A DNA stretch of 44,709 nucleotides from an uncultured Clostridia bacterium (GCA_945871105.1 CAMBUO010000010.1:1-44709); one strand, 5' to 3'; positions 25,321 through 32,753 are shown, counted from the stretch's first letter. A program made the numbers and translations. The notes: generated by a model not told the origin, from the sequence alone.

Positions 25321-26328
25321 ATGAATGTAATTGTTGCCAATAAATATACTTCATTATTTAATGGTTCAAACATTCAAATAATGAAAGCAGTTACTGGTGT
25401 TTACAAGGTTTCAGAAATAGTTAATTATTTTAAGGGCATGTATTATCAAAAGCTGATTATTGATGCTACTGCCTTAGCTGATTTTCCAAAACAAGAAGTT
25501 CTACGAGAATTAGCTTCACGTTTTGATACAGAAAAAATTATTCTATTTTTACCTCCTGACGATCCACCACCAGCTAGTTTTTTATCTTTTTTAGTTAGTA
25601 TTAGTATCTATAATTTTACAGATAATATTAATGGCGTTATGCAATTAATTAATCAAAGTAACACATATGAAAATATAAAAAAATATGTTGCTACCGATAA
25701 TACTAAGAAAAAAGATGCAGATACATTTAATGATGAATTCAATTTAAACAAACTTGAATATGATAATGGTTGCATTATTTTAGGATTAAAAAATGTAACT
25801 AAAGGTATAGCTAGTACTCAATTAGCATACACTTTGAAAAAAAATTTAGAAGGTATTTATCATAAAAGAGTAGCTATTATTGAAATAGATAAAACAAATT
25901 TAGCTACTTATAATGAAAAAAATACCTTTTCTATATCTGCTAATCGTGTTAAAGAATTTTTGTCAACTATTGATAAATACGATGTTGTACTAGTTGATTT
26001 AGGAGAAAATGGAAAATTTAGTGCGTGTAGTGATATACTATATATAGTTGATCCATCATTATATCGTATTAATGAGTTAATGTTTGCTAATAGAAGAGCG
26101 TTTGATGTTTTAAAGGGAAAGAAAGTTATTTTATATAATAATTTGTTAAATGAAAAAGATATTAATCTTTTCACTAAGGAAGCTGGAATTAGCATTTATT
26201 TTGCTTTACCGCCTTTAAATGATAGGATTATTAATCCTGTTTTAAATAATTTACTATATAAGTTGGGATTAATACCCAACAATAGCGAAAATAATACAAA
26301 AAAAGGGTTATTTGATTTATTTAAATGA
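25321..26328 (+). CDS. TadZ/CpaE-like protein with degenerate P-loop
   Basis: TadZ proteins place the Tad machine at one site in the cell. This 335-residue protein has an N-terminal receiver-like half (about 1-105: KLIIDATAL, EKIILFLPPDDPPP) and a C-terminal ParA/MinD-like half. At the place of the deviant Walker A (KGGVGKTT in ParA) it reads GLKNVTKGIAST (155-166), so the key lysines and glycines are mostly lost. DVVLVDLGENGKFS near 223-236 fits the ParA switch II region. Binding of ATP is thus doubtful. AGGAGG precedes ATG 25321. The call rests on order and the two-part layout. Confidence 0.68.
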   Translation: MNVIVANKYTSLFNGSNIQIMKAVTGVYKVSEIVNYFKGMYYQKLIIDATALADFPKQEVLRELASRFDTEKIILFLPPDDPPPASFLSFLVSISIYNFTDNINGVMQLINQSNTYENIKKYVATDNTKKKDADTFNDEFNLNKLEYDNGCIILGLKNVTKGIASTQLAYTLKKNLEGIYHKRVAIIEIDKTNLATYNEKNTFSISANRVKEFLSTIDKYDVVLVDLGENGKFSACSDILYIVDPSLYRINELMFANRRAFDVLKGKKVILYNNLLNEKDINLFTKEAGISIYFALPPLNDRIINPVLNNLLYKLGLIPNNSENNTKKGLFDLFK

Positions 26329-26357
26329 TTGCTTTTTTTTTATTATTATGTTATAAT
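26329..26357 (+). promoter_or_regulatory. Promoter for the first two-helix paralog
   Basis: TTGCTT (26329-26334), a 17-base spacer and TATAAT (26352-26357) with a TGn extension, right after the TadZ-like stop. Confidence 0.55.
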
Positions 26358-26375
26358 CATGCAATAGGTGGTTTT

Positions 26376-26702
26376 ATGTGTACTGAAGAAATGCAAATGA
26401 TTATAGGAATAGTTATAACTATATTAGATATTGTTAAATTTATTGTTCCGATTGTTCTAATTATATTTTGTACAATTGATATATTTAAAATAATTGTATC
26501 TAAAAAGGAAGATGAAATTAAAAAACTTCGTAAAGATGTTTTGATGAAAATAGTATATTGTATAATTATTTATTTAATTCCTTTTATTGTTCCTTTTATT
26601 TTAAAGATTGCTAGTAATATAATTCCAATGGAATATGATGATAGTTGGAAAACTTGTTGGGATTATGTTAAAAAAAATAAAAATGATATAAAAATTAATT
26701 AA
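26376..26702 (+). CDS. Two-helix membrane protein, VirB2/TrbC-like, paralog 1
   Basis: I start this at ATG 26376 after AGGTGG; the frame is open further upstream, but that would overlap the promoter. The 108-residue protein has two long membrane helices (about 7-37 and 58-82) joined by a charged loop (KKEDEIKKLRKD), an N-terminal Cys2 and a C-terminal SWKTCWDY. Two more proteins of the same pattern follow in tandem. The shared core reads P-x2-LI-x2-GT-x-DM-x-KA in the other two, and here PIVLIIFCTIDIFKI. The topology is that of VirB2/TrbC pilins, but no sequence proof is available by eye. It is the most divergent of the three. Confidence 0.65.
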   Translation: MCTEEMQMIIGIVITILDIVKFIVPIVLIIFCTIDIFKIIVSKKEDEIKKLRKDVLMKIVYCIIIYLIPFIVPFILKIASNIIPMEYDDSWKTCWDYVKKNKNDIKIN

Positions 26703-26708
26703 AAATAC

Positions 26709-26737
26709 TTGATTTATTTAGAATATTTTAGTATTAT
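26709..26737 (+). promoter_or_regulatory. Possible promoter for the second two-helix paralog
   Basis: TTGATT (26709-26714), a 17-base spacer and TATTAT (26732-26737), 13 bases before an AGGAGG site. Confidence 0.4.
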
Positions 26738-26761
26738 TAAATTGTGTTTAGGAGGATTATT

Positions 26762-27109
26762 ATGAATTTATTTCAAACATTAGAAGAGGTTGCTTGTGAG
26801 GGCGATATATTAACTGTTGTTAGTGCTATTAAGTTTATATTTACTTTAATTCAATGGGCTATTCCCTGTGTTTTAATCGTTTTAGGAACTGTTGATATGT
26901 TTAAAGCTATGACAAGTGGTGATGAAAAAGCTACTAAAGAGGCCCAAAAGAAATTTATTAGACGTTTAATATATGCTGTTGTTGCTTTCTTAATACCATT
27001 TATTATTAGTTTAGTATTTACTTTTGTTGGTAAAATGATAAATGATGAGGCTGCTCAGCAAGGTAAAACAACGTATGATAATTTCTTTGGTTGTTGGAAA
27101 CAAGCTTAG
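26762..27109 (+). CDS. Two-helix membrane protein, VirB2/TrbC-like, paralog 2
   Basis: ATG 26762 lies seven bases after AGGAGG (26750-26755); the GTG at 26744 would include it. The 115-residue protein has Cys12 in EEVACEGD, helix one at about 20-47, a loop rich in charged and polar residues (TSGDEKATKEAQKKFIRR), helix two at about 69-93 and a C-terminal FFGCWKQA. It is close to paralog 3 over the central core (GTVDMFKAMTSGD against GTIDMIKAVTSND; FIRRLIYAVVAFLIPF against FIKRLMYGVLVFLAPF). A terminator follows. Function is unknown; a pilin or channel role is inferred from topology and place. Confidence 0.68.
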   Translation: MNLFQTLEEVACEGDILTVVSAIKFIFTLIQWAIPCVLIVLGTVDMFKAMTSGDEKATKEAQKKFIRRLIYAVVAFLIPFIISLVFTFVGKMINDEAAQQGKTTYDNFFGCWKQA

Positions 27110-27118
27110 TTATTTTGT

Positions 27119-27145
27119 AAAGCCTAAGAGTTGGCTTTCTTTTTC
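27119..27145 (+). terminator. Terminator between paralogs 2 and 3
   Basis: AAAGCC (27119-27124) pairs with GGCTTT (27133-27138), the loop can add two A-T pairs, and CTTTTTCT follows. Confidence 0.6.
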
Positions 27146-27178
27146 TATTTAATAAATTAATGAATTGGAGTTGATAAA

Positions 27179-27565
27179 ATGAATGATATGATGCAAATGT
27201 GTTGTAATATGAAACCATTCTTGAATATTTTAAGGATAGTTATTCATCTACTTCAATTTAGTGTTCCCTTAATATTACTTGTATTTGGAACAATCGATAT
27301 GATTAAAGCTGTTACATCTAATGATGATAAAGCAGCTAAAACTGCTTTGGATACTTTTATAAAGAGACTTATGTATGGTGTTCTAGTTTTTTTAGCTCCA
27401 TTTTTAGTTCGTTTAGTTTTAAATATTATTAATGATAATATATTAAAGAATAGTGATGTTGATTCGATGAATTGGCTTGGTTGTTGGAATGAGGCTATGA
27501 ATAAAACTTTAGATAGTACTTGTAAAAATTATAAAGATATTTATATAGAAGATAAAAATTCTTAA
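27179..27565 (+). CDS. Two-helix membrane protein, VirB2/TrbC-like, paralog 3
   Basis: This 128-residue protein starts at ATG 27179 after TTGGAG. It has Cys8 and Cys9 near the N-terminus, two membrane helices (about 18-42 and 66-88) with a charged loop (TSNDDKAAKTALDTFIKR), and a C-terminal NWLGCWNE followed by a hydrophilic tail with another Cys. It ends the Tad-like locus. All three paralogs keep a Cys before helix one and a C-W pair after helix two, so both would face the same side and could form a disulfide. The tail is longer than in the other two. Confidence 0.68.
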   Translation: MNDMMQMCCNMKPFLNILRIVIHLLQFSVPLILLVFGTIDMIKAVTSNDDKAAKTALDTFIKRLMYGVLVFLAPFLVRLVLNIINDNILKNSDVDSMNWLGCWNEAMNKTLDSTCKNYKDIYIEDKNS

Positions 27566-27673
27566 ACGTAAAGTAGGAATAAATAAACTTATATCATATT
27601 TTTAGTTTTAATTAAAAAATTCTATTTTACAAAATATGATTGTCACTTATTTGTAAATAAGGTTAAAAAGTTG

Positions 27674-27702
27674 TTGAAAAGACGGCTTTTTTTTTATATA
27701 AT
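27674..27702 (+). promoter_or_regulatory. Promoter of ppdK
   Basis: TTGAAA (27674-27679), a 17-base spacer and TATAAT (27697-27702), then TTAGGAGG before ATG 27724. The spacer before it (27566-27673) also holds a 10-bp inverted repeat (27593-27602 with 27631-27640). Confidence 0.7.
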
Positions 27703-27723
27703 ATTATGCGTTAGGAGGATTAT

Positions 27724-30348
27724 ATGAAATATGTTTATTTATTTACAGAAGGAAATGCTGATATGCGAAACCTTCTTGGTGGTAAAGGTGCTAATTTAGC
27801 TGAAATGACTAATATCGGATTACCTGTACCTCAAGGTTTTACTATCACAACCGAAGCATGTACTCAATATTATGAAGATGGAAGAGAAATTAATGAAGAA
27901 ATTCAATCTCAAATTAATGAGTATATCGAAAAAATGGAAGAAATAACTGGTAAAAAATTTGGAGATAAAGAAAATCCATTATTAGTTTCAGTTAGATCAG
28001 GTGCTAGAGCTTCAATGCCAGGTATGATGGATACAATTTTAAATCTTGGTTTAAATGAAGAAGTTGTAGAAGTGTTAGCTAAAAAATCTAACAATCCTAG
28101 ATGGGCTTGGGATTGCTACAGAAGATTTATCCAAATGTATTCAGATGTTGTTATGGAAGTAGGTAAAAAATACTTTGAACAACTAATTGACAAAATGAAA
28201 GAAGAAAAAGGTGTCAAACAAGATGTTGAATTAACGGCTGATGATTTAAAAGAATTAGCAATGCAATTTAAAGCTGAATATAAGGAAAAAATTGGTAAAG
28301 ACTTCCCAACTGATCCAAAAGAACAATTAATGGGAGCTATTAAAGCAGTATTTAGATCATGGGATAACCCAAGAGCAAATGTTTATAGAAGAGATAATGA
28401 TATTCCTTATTCATGGGGAACAGCTGTAAACGTTCAATCAATGGCATTTGGTAACATGGGTGATGACTGCGGTACAGGTGTTGCATTTACTCGTGATCCA
28501 GCTACAGGAGAAAAAGGTTTATTTGGTGAATTCTTAACAAATGCTCAAGGTGAAGATGTTGTTGCCGGAGTTCGTACACCAATGAAGATTGCTGAAATGG
28601 AAGAAAAATTCCCAGAAGCATTTGAACAATTCAAAGAAGTATGTAAAACTTTGGAAGAACATTACAGAGATATGCAAGATATGGAGTTTACGGTTGAACA
28701 TGGAAAATTATACATGTTACAAACTAGAAATGGTAAAAGAACTGCCAAAGCAGCATTAAAAATTGCCTGTGATTTAGTTGATGAAGGAATGCGTACTGAA
28801 GAAGAAGCTGTATCAATGATTGATCCAAGAAATTTAGATACATTATTACATCCACAATTTGATGCAAAAGCTTTAAAAGAAGCAACGCCAATTGGAAAAG
28901 GATTAGGTGCATCACCTGGTGCTGCATGTGGTCAAATAGTATTTACAGCAGAAGATGCCGAAAAATGGGCAGCTAACAAGAAAAAAGTCGTTTTAGTTAG
29001 ATTAGAAACTTCACCAGAAGATATCACTGGTATGAAAGTAGCTCAAGGTATTTTAACTGTACGTGGTGGTATGACATCTCATGCTGCAGTAGTAGCACGT
29101 GGTATGGGTACTTGCTGTGTATCAGGTTGTGGCGATATTCAAATGAATGAAGCTAAGAAAGAATTTAAATTAGCAGGAAAAACATTCCATGAAGGTGATG
29201 AAATTTCCATTGATGGAACAACTGGTAACATTTATGATGGAATTATCCCAACTGTAGATGCAACCATTGCTGGAGAATTTGAAAGAGTTATGCAATGGGC
29301 TGATAAATATAGAACTTTAGGAGTTAGAACAAATGCTGATACTCCAAGAGATACAAAAAAAGCTATCGAATTAGGTGCTGAAGGAATTGGTCTATGTCGT
29401 ACAGAACACATGTTCTTTGATGAAGAAAGAATTTTCAATATTAGAAAAATGATTCTTGCTGAAACCGCAGAAGAAAGAGAAAAAGCTTTAGAAAAATTAA
29501 TTCCATATCAAAAAGGTGATTTTAAAGCAATGTATAAAGAACTAAAAGGTTTACCAATGACAGTTCGTTATTTAGATCCACCTCTACATGAATTCTTACC
29601 AAAAGAAGAAGCAGATATCGAAGCTATTGCTAAAGATATGGGTGTAACAACCGAACATTTAAAATCTAAATGTAATGAGTTACATGAATTTAACCCAATG
29701 ATGGGACATAGAGGATGTAGACTAGCTGTTACTTATCCTGAAATTGCTCGTATGCAAACAAGAGCTTTATTAGAAGCAGCTATTGAAGTTAATGAAGAAG
29801 ATGGCTACGATATTACTCCAGAAATAATGATACCATTAGTCGGAGAAGCAAAAGAATTAAAATTTGTTAAGAATATTGTTATTGAAACAGCAGAACTTGT
29901 TAAAAAAGAAAAAAATTCCAATATTGAATACCATATTGGTACAATGATTGAAATTCCAAGAGCTGCAATTACAGCTGATGAAATTGCTAAAGAAGCTGAA
30001 TTCTTCTCATTCGGAACAAATGATTTAACGCAAATGACCTTTGGATTCTCAAGAGATGATGCTGGTAAATTCCTTGGAGCATATTATGAAAATAAAATAT
30101 ATGAACAAGATCCATTTGCAAGAATAGATCAAGCAGGAGTTGGGGCATTAATTAAAATTGCTGTTGAAAAAGGAAAATCAGTTAGACCAAACATTAAACT
30201 AGGTATCTGTGGAGAACATGGTGGTGATCCATCATCAGTTGAATTCTGTCATAATGCTGGATTAACCTATGTTTCATGTTCACCATTTAGAGTTCCAATT
30301 GCACGTTTAGCAGCTGCACAAGCCGCTATTAAAAATAGGAATAATTAA
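27724..30348 (+). CDS. ppdK: Pyruvate, phosphate dikinase
   Basis: PPDK interconverts pyruvate + ATP + Pi with PEP + AMP + PPi; in fermenting Bacillota it often acts in glycolysis as a pyruvate kinase replacement. The 874-residue protein has the usual length and domains: ATP-grasp (about 1-340: GGKGANLAEM, SVRSGARASMPGMMDTILN), the phosphohistidine domain with His453 in GGMTSHAAVVARGMG, and the PEP/pyruvate TIM barrel (about 520-874: GIGLCRTEHMF, GTNDLTQMTFGFSRDD, ICGEHGGDPSSV). Codon use (TTC, AAC, CCA) is richer in C-ending codons than in neighbours, which fits high expression. A short copy of its 3' end lies at 31524-31563. Confidence 0.97.
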   Translation: MKYVYLFTEGNADMRNLLGGKGANLAEMTNIGLPVPQGFTITTEACTQYYEDGREINEEIQSQINEYIEKMEEITGKKFGDKENPLLVSVRSGARASMPGMMDTILNLGLNEEVVEVLAKKSNNPRWAWDCYRRFIQMYSDVVMEVGKKYFEQLIDKMKEEKGVKQDVELTADDLKELAMQFKAEYKEKIGKDFPTDPKEQLMGAIKAVFRSWDNPRANVYRRDNDIPYSWGTAVNVQSMAFGNMGDDCGTGVAFTRDPATGEKGLFGEFLTNAQGEDVVAGVRTPMKIAEMEEKFPEAFEQFKEVCKTLEEHYRDMQDMEFTVEHGKLYMLQTRNGKRTAKAALKIACDLVDEGMRTEEEAVSMIDPRNLDTLLHPQFDAKALKEATPIGKGLGASPGAACGQIVFTAEDAEKWAANKKKVVLVRLETSPEDITGMKVAQGILTVRGGMTSHAAVVARGMGTCCVSGCGDIQMNEAKKEFKLAGKTFHEGDEISIDGTTGNIYDGIIPTVDATIAGEFERVMQWADKYRTLGVRTNADTPRDTKKAIELGAEGIGLCRTEHMFFDEERIFNIRKMILAETAEEREKALEKLIPYQKGDFKAMYKELKGLPMTVRYLDPPLHEFLPKEEADIEAIAKDMGVTTEHLKSKCNELHEFNPMMGHRGCRLAVTYPEIARMQTRALLEAAIEVNEEDGYDITPEIMIPLVGEAKELKFVKNIVIETAELVKKEKNSNIEYHIGTMIEIPRAAITADEIAKEAEFFSFGTNDLTQMTFGFSRDDAGKFLGAYYENKIYEQDPFARIDQAGVGALIKIAVEKGKSVRPNIKLGICGEHGGDPSSVEFCHNAGLTYVSCSPFRVPIARLAAAQAAIKNRNN

Positions 30349-30369
30349 GATTGATTCACTCAATCTTTT
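30347..30369 (+). terminator. intrinsic terminator of ppdK
   Basis: AAGATTGA (30347-30354) pairs perfectly with TCAATCTT (30360-30367) and leads into TTTTC. It begins inside the stop codon. Confidence 0.7.
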
Positions 30370-30381
30370 CTGTTACGCTTA

Positions 30382-30410
30382 TTGCAAATAATTTGTTTAT
30401 GATATATAAT
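30382..30410 (+). promoter_or_regulatory. Promoter of the leader and ORF6N gene
   Basis: TTGCAA (30382-30387), a 17-base spacer and TATAAT (30405-30410). Confidence 0.65.
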
Positions 30411-30416
30411 AAAAAT

Positions 30417-30540
30417 GTATTAAATAATTTGCCTAATATTTATATGACAATTTAATCGATAGGGTGTATTTCTAGTGGCAAAATAGAAATATGCATGATG
30501 CGGAGATACTTATTTAGAAGATAAGTATCTCTTTTTAATT
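30417..30540 (+). ncRNA. Structured 5' leader or small RNA ending in an intrinsic terminator
   Basis: Between a good promoter and the ORF6N gene lie about 120 transcribed bases with a hairpin TATTTCTA / TAGAAATA (30467-30474 and 30484-30491) and a strong terminator (GAGATACTTAT at 30503-30513 with 30521-30531, then TTTTT). The gene's AAAGGAGG and GTG follow directly. This is the layout of an attenuator, riboswitch or a free small RNA. I could not match it to a riboswitch class that I know. Confidence 0.45.
30503..30536 (+). terminator. intrinsic terminator ahead of the ORF6N gene
   Basis: An 11-bp perfect stem with a 7-nt loop and a T5 tail, just 26 bases before the GTG start of the next gene. 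Confidence 0.8.
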
Positions 30541-30561
30541 ATTTTAAAAGGAGGATTAAAA

Positions 30562-31437
30562 GTGAATGAAATAATTGAAAAAGAAAATATAATAATTGAA
30601 GATATGATTTATGAAGTTAGAGGAGTACAAGTTATGTTAGATTCTGATATTGCAAAGTTATATCGAATTGAAACTAAACGAATTAATGAAGCTGTCAAAA
30701 ATAATCCTGATAAATTCCCTGAAAGATTTAGTTGGTTTTTGACAAACGAAGAAACAAAAGAGTTAAGGTCGAAAAATTCGACCTTAGAAATTAAAGGCCA
30801 AGGTAAGTATAGTAAATATGCTCCAAGAGTATTTACAGAGCAAGGTTTATATATGCTGGCTACTATTTTAAAGTCAAAAGTAGCGACTGAGGTATCAATT
30901 GCTATTATGGATACTTTTGTAAAAATGAGACATTATATCAATTTCAATAAAGTGTTTTTGCCTAATAGATTTTTATTGTTAGAGGAAAAAGTTGACAATA
31001 ATGCTAAAAGAATTAATGAATTGTTTGATAAATTTGATTATAAAGATATTGTAAAAAATTATTTGTTTTTTGAAGGAGAATTATATGATGCATACTCTGT
31101 TTTATTAGACATTTTAAGCAAAGCCAATAAAGAAATAATTATAATAGATAATTATGCGGATAAAGAACTATTGAATTTATTAAAAAAAATAAATAAAAAA
31201 ATCATATTAGTATCGAAAAATATTGATGAAACATTGAAGAAAAAGTATGAAAGCCAGTATGATAATATAACTTTTATAAATAACAGTTCATTCCATGATA
31301 GATTTATAATACTAGATAGAAATGAATTGTATTCATGTGGTGCTTCTTTTAAAGATTTAGGTAAGAAATGTTTTACTATTAATAAATTTGATGATAAAGA
31401 ATACCTAACTAGATTACTAAAAATAATGAATCTATGA
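30562..31437 (+). CDS. ORF6N domain protein with C-terminal PLD-like half
   Basis: The start is GTG 30562 after AAAGGAGG. Residues about 10-125 form an ORF6N domain (MIYEVRGVQVMLDSDIAKLY, RINEAVKNNPDKFPERF, FTEQGLYMLATILKS), a KilA-N-related DNA-binding domain common in phages and mobile islands. A short coiled coil (about 135-160) leads to a phospholipase D-like half (about 165-290) with one HKD-like motif, H-D-R-F-I-I-L-D (HxRx4D, Arg in place of Lys). A single motif suggests a dimer or a binding role without catalysis. A 23-base inverted repeat lies in the coding region at 30764-30786. A decayed second copy lies at 32752-33178. Possible roles are regulation or defence of a mobile unit; this is inference. 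Confidence 0.85.
   Translation: MNEIIEKENIIIEDMIYEVRGVQVMLDSDIAKLYRIETKRINEAVKNNPDKFPERFSWFLTNEETKELRSKNSTLEIKGQGKYSKYAPRVFTEQGLYMLATILKSKVATEVSIAIMDTFVKMRHYINFNKVFLPNRFLLLEEKVDNNAKRINELFDKFDYKDIVKNYLFFEGELYDAYSVLLDILSKANKEIIIIDNYADKELLNLLKKINKKIILVSKNIDETLKKKYESQYDNITFINNSSFHDRFIILDRNELYSCGASFKDLGKKCFTINKFDDKEYLTRLLKIMNL
30764..30786. repeat. Inverted repeat inside the ORF6N gene
   Basis: TAAGGTCGAA (30764-30773), AAA, TTCGACCTTA (30777-30786), a perfect 10-bp match. It lies in codons for E-L-R-S-K-N-S-T-L. Confidence 0.8.
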
Positions 31438-31704
31438 TACAATTTAGATGAATTGATAGTAAGACATCAATATAATATATTTAGATGTAGTTAAAAAGTG
31501 ATTAAACTTCCTCTTATATTGAACTGCAGTACAAGCCGCAATCAAAAATAGTGCTAATAAATAATCAGTTATTGCGTTAATAATGAAGATAATAATTGAT
31601 ATTTTCGTAAAAATGTAATTATTTATATTGACTGAAAAGTTTAAAAATGTTTTTCGTTTCCAGGTGGTGCGACTAATAAATAATCCTGGTTGAAAACTGA
31701 GAAT
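31438..31704. other. Gene-free region with ppdK fragment and hairpins
   Basis: No convincing gene. It holds the duplicate of the ppdK 3' end (31524-31563, listed apart) and a potential stem CCAGG / CCTGG (31662-31666 with 31685-31689) whose flanks (GTTTT, GAAAAC) can pair further. The following terminator at 31705 suggests that part of this region is transcribed, maybe as a small RNA. Confidence 0.4.
31524..31563 (+). pseudogene. Fragment of a ppdK 3' end
   Basis: Read in frame from 31526 this encodes A-V-Q-A-A-I-K-N-S-A-N-K-stop, against A-A-Q-A-A-I-K-N-R-N-N-stop at the end of the intact ppdK. Over 20 bases (31532-31551 against 30319-30338) 18 are the same, and CTGCA precedes both. A TGA at 31520-31522 closes the frame upstream. 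The fragment is a relic of the original gene end or of a second copy. Confidence 0.7.
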
Positions 31705-31737
31705 AACTTCATCACATGATGGAGTTTTCTTTTTTTA
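31705..31737 (+). terminator. intrinsic terminator in the gene-free region
   Basis: AACTTCATC (31705-31713) pairs with GATGGAGTT (31718-31726, one G-T), followed by TTTCTTTTTTT. Confidence 0.75.
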
Positions 31738-31773
31738 GTTATAATTAATATGGTGATAAAGATAAGATTTTGG

Positions 31774-31790
31774 TACAATATTTTATTGTA
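31774..31790. promoter_or_regulatory. Palindrome upstream of the second XRE gene, possible operator
   Basis: TACAATA-TTT-TATTGTA is a perfect 7-3-7 palindrome, 94 bases before the XRE start, of a size fitting a dimeric HTH protein. Between it and the gene lie a TTGACT (31810-31815) and a TATAAT (31853-31858), but not at normal spacing to each other. Confidence 0.4.
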
Positions 31791-31883
31791 AGTATAGGTA
31801 TTATTATGCTTGACTCTACGGTTCGTTTGGTGTAATTATTGATTATATATATTATAATCATCTAGGAAAGGAGTTATTAGTTT

Positions 31884-32753
31884 ATGAATCAGGAAAAAAT
31901 TGGTAAATTTATTGCCGAACTTCGGAAAGAAAAGAAATTAACACAAGGACAACTTGCAGAAAAACTTGGAGTAACCGATCGTGCTATTTCTAAATGGGAA
32001 AATGGTAGAGGAATGCCAGACTTATCATTGTTGAAACCACTTTGTGAGGAATTAAAAATTACAATTAATGAGTTATTAAGTGGAGAAAGACTAAATAAAA
32101 AAAATTATCAAGATAGACTAGAAGAAAATATTATCAATACAATTAATTATAGTGATACAAAAATAAAAAATACTACAAAAATATTTAGATTTATTATAGT
32201 TTCAATTATATTATTATTAGCAATAGTTATTACTCTATTTTGGATTGATATTAGCCGAATGCGGAATAATCAACCTGTGTTATTTAGTACTTGGGGATTT
32301 AATTATGCACCACCAATTGATCTAAAATTTGAAGAAATAGAAAATACTATAAAAGACTACTTAGTTGAAAAAGGAGATAACGAACCTAAACATCATGATA
32401 ATGAAAAAACATTTATTAGTATGAAAATATATTTGTGTGAAGAAAAAGAAAAATTTACATATTTTAATGTATATGCTTGGGTTTTAGAAGAAAAATATTA
32501 TTTAGAAAATAACAGTGTTAGCCAAGATAGCAGTTCCTCTATTCCATATAAATTTGTAGTAGAAAAAATAGATGAAAAATATGTTGTAACTGATTCTAAA
32601 ATACCAAGAGAGGGAAGTTATTATTTAGATGATATGAAAAATATATTTCCTAAAACTATTAGAAATAATATGGATAAAGTTCATACAGATGGTACTATAG
32701 AAAGATTACAATTAGATATTAAACAACAAATTAAATTATATTTTTATAAATAA
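31884..32753 (+). CDS. Membrane-anchored XRE-family regulator with outer domain
   Basis: Residues 5-62 form a Cro/CI-type HTH (LTQGQLAEKLGVTDRAISKW). One membrane helix lies at about 102-126, and about 160 residues follow outside, beginning near QPVLFSTWGFNYAPP. The layout matches the gene at 4510, though the outer domains differ. AGGAAAGGAG precedes ATG 31884. It probably senses a condition at the surface and controls genes nearby or itself; targets are unknown. Its stop codon lies exactly where a decayed ORF6N gene begins to be readable, so a deletion or insertion joined the two. Confidence 0.83.
   Translation: MNQEKIGKFIAELRKEKKLTQGQLAEKLGVTDRAISKWENGRGMPDLSLLKPLCEELKITINELLSGERLNKKNYQDRLEENIINTINYSDTKIKNTTKIFRFIIVSIILLLAIVITLFWIDISRMRNNQPVLFSTWGFNYAPPIDLKFEEIENTIKDYLVEKGDNEPKHHDNEKTFISMKIYLCEEKEKFTYFNVYAWVLEEKYYLENNSVSQDSSSSIPYKFVVEKIDEKYVVTDSKIPREGSYYLDDMKNIFPKTIRNNMDKVHTDGTIERLQLDIKQQIKLYFYK

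Noticed and set aside
31741-31836. Short open frame ending in L-D-S-T-V-R-L-V
   Set aside because: No ribosome site and no start; probably chance in AT-rich sequence.
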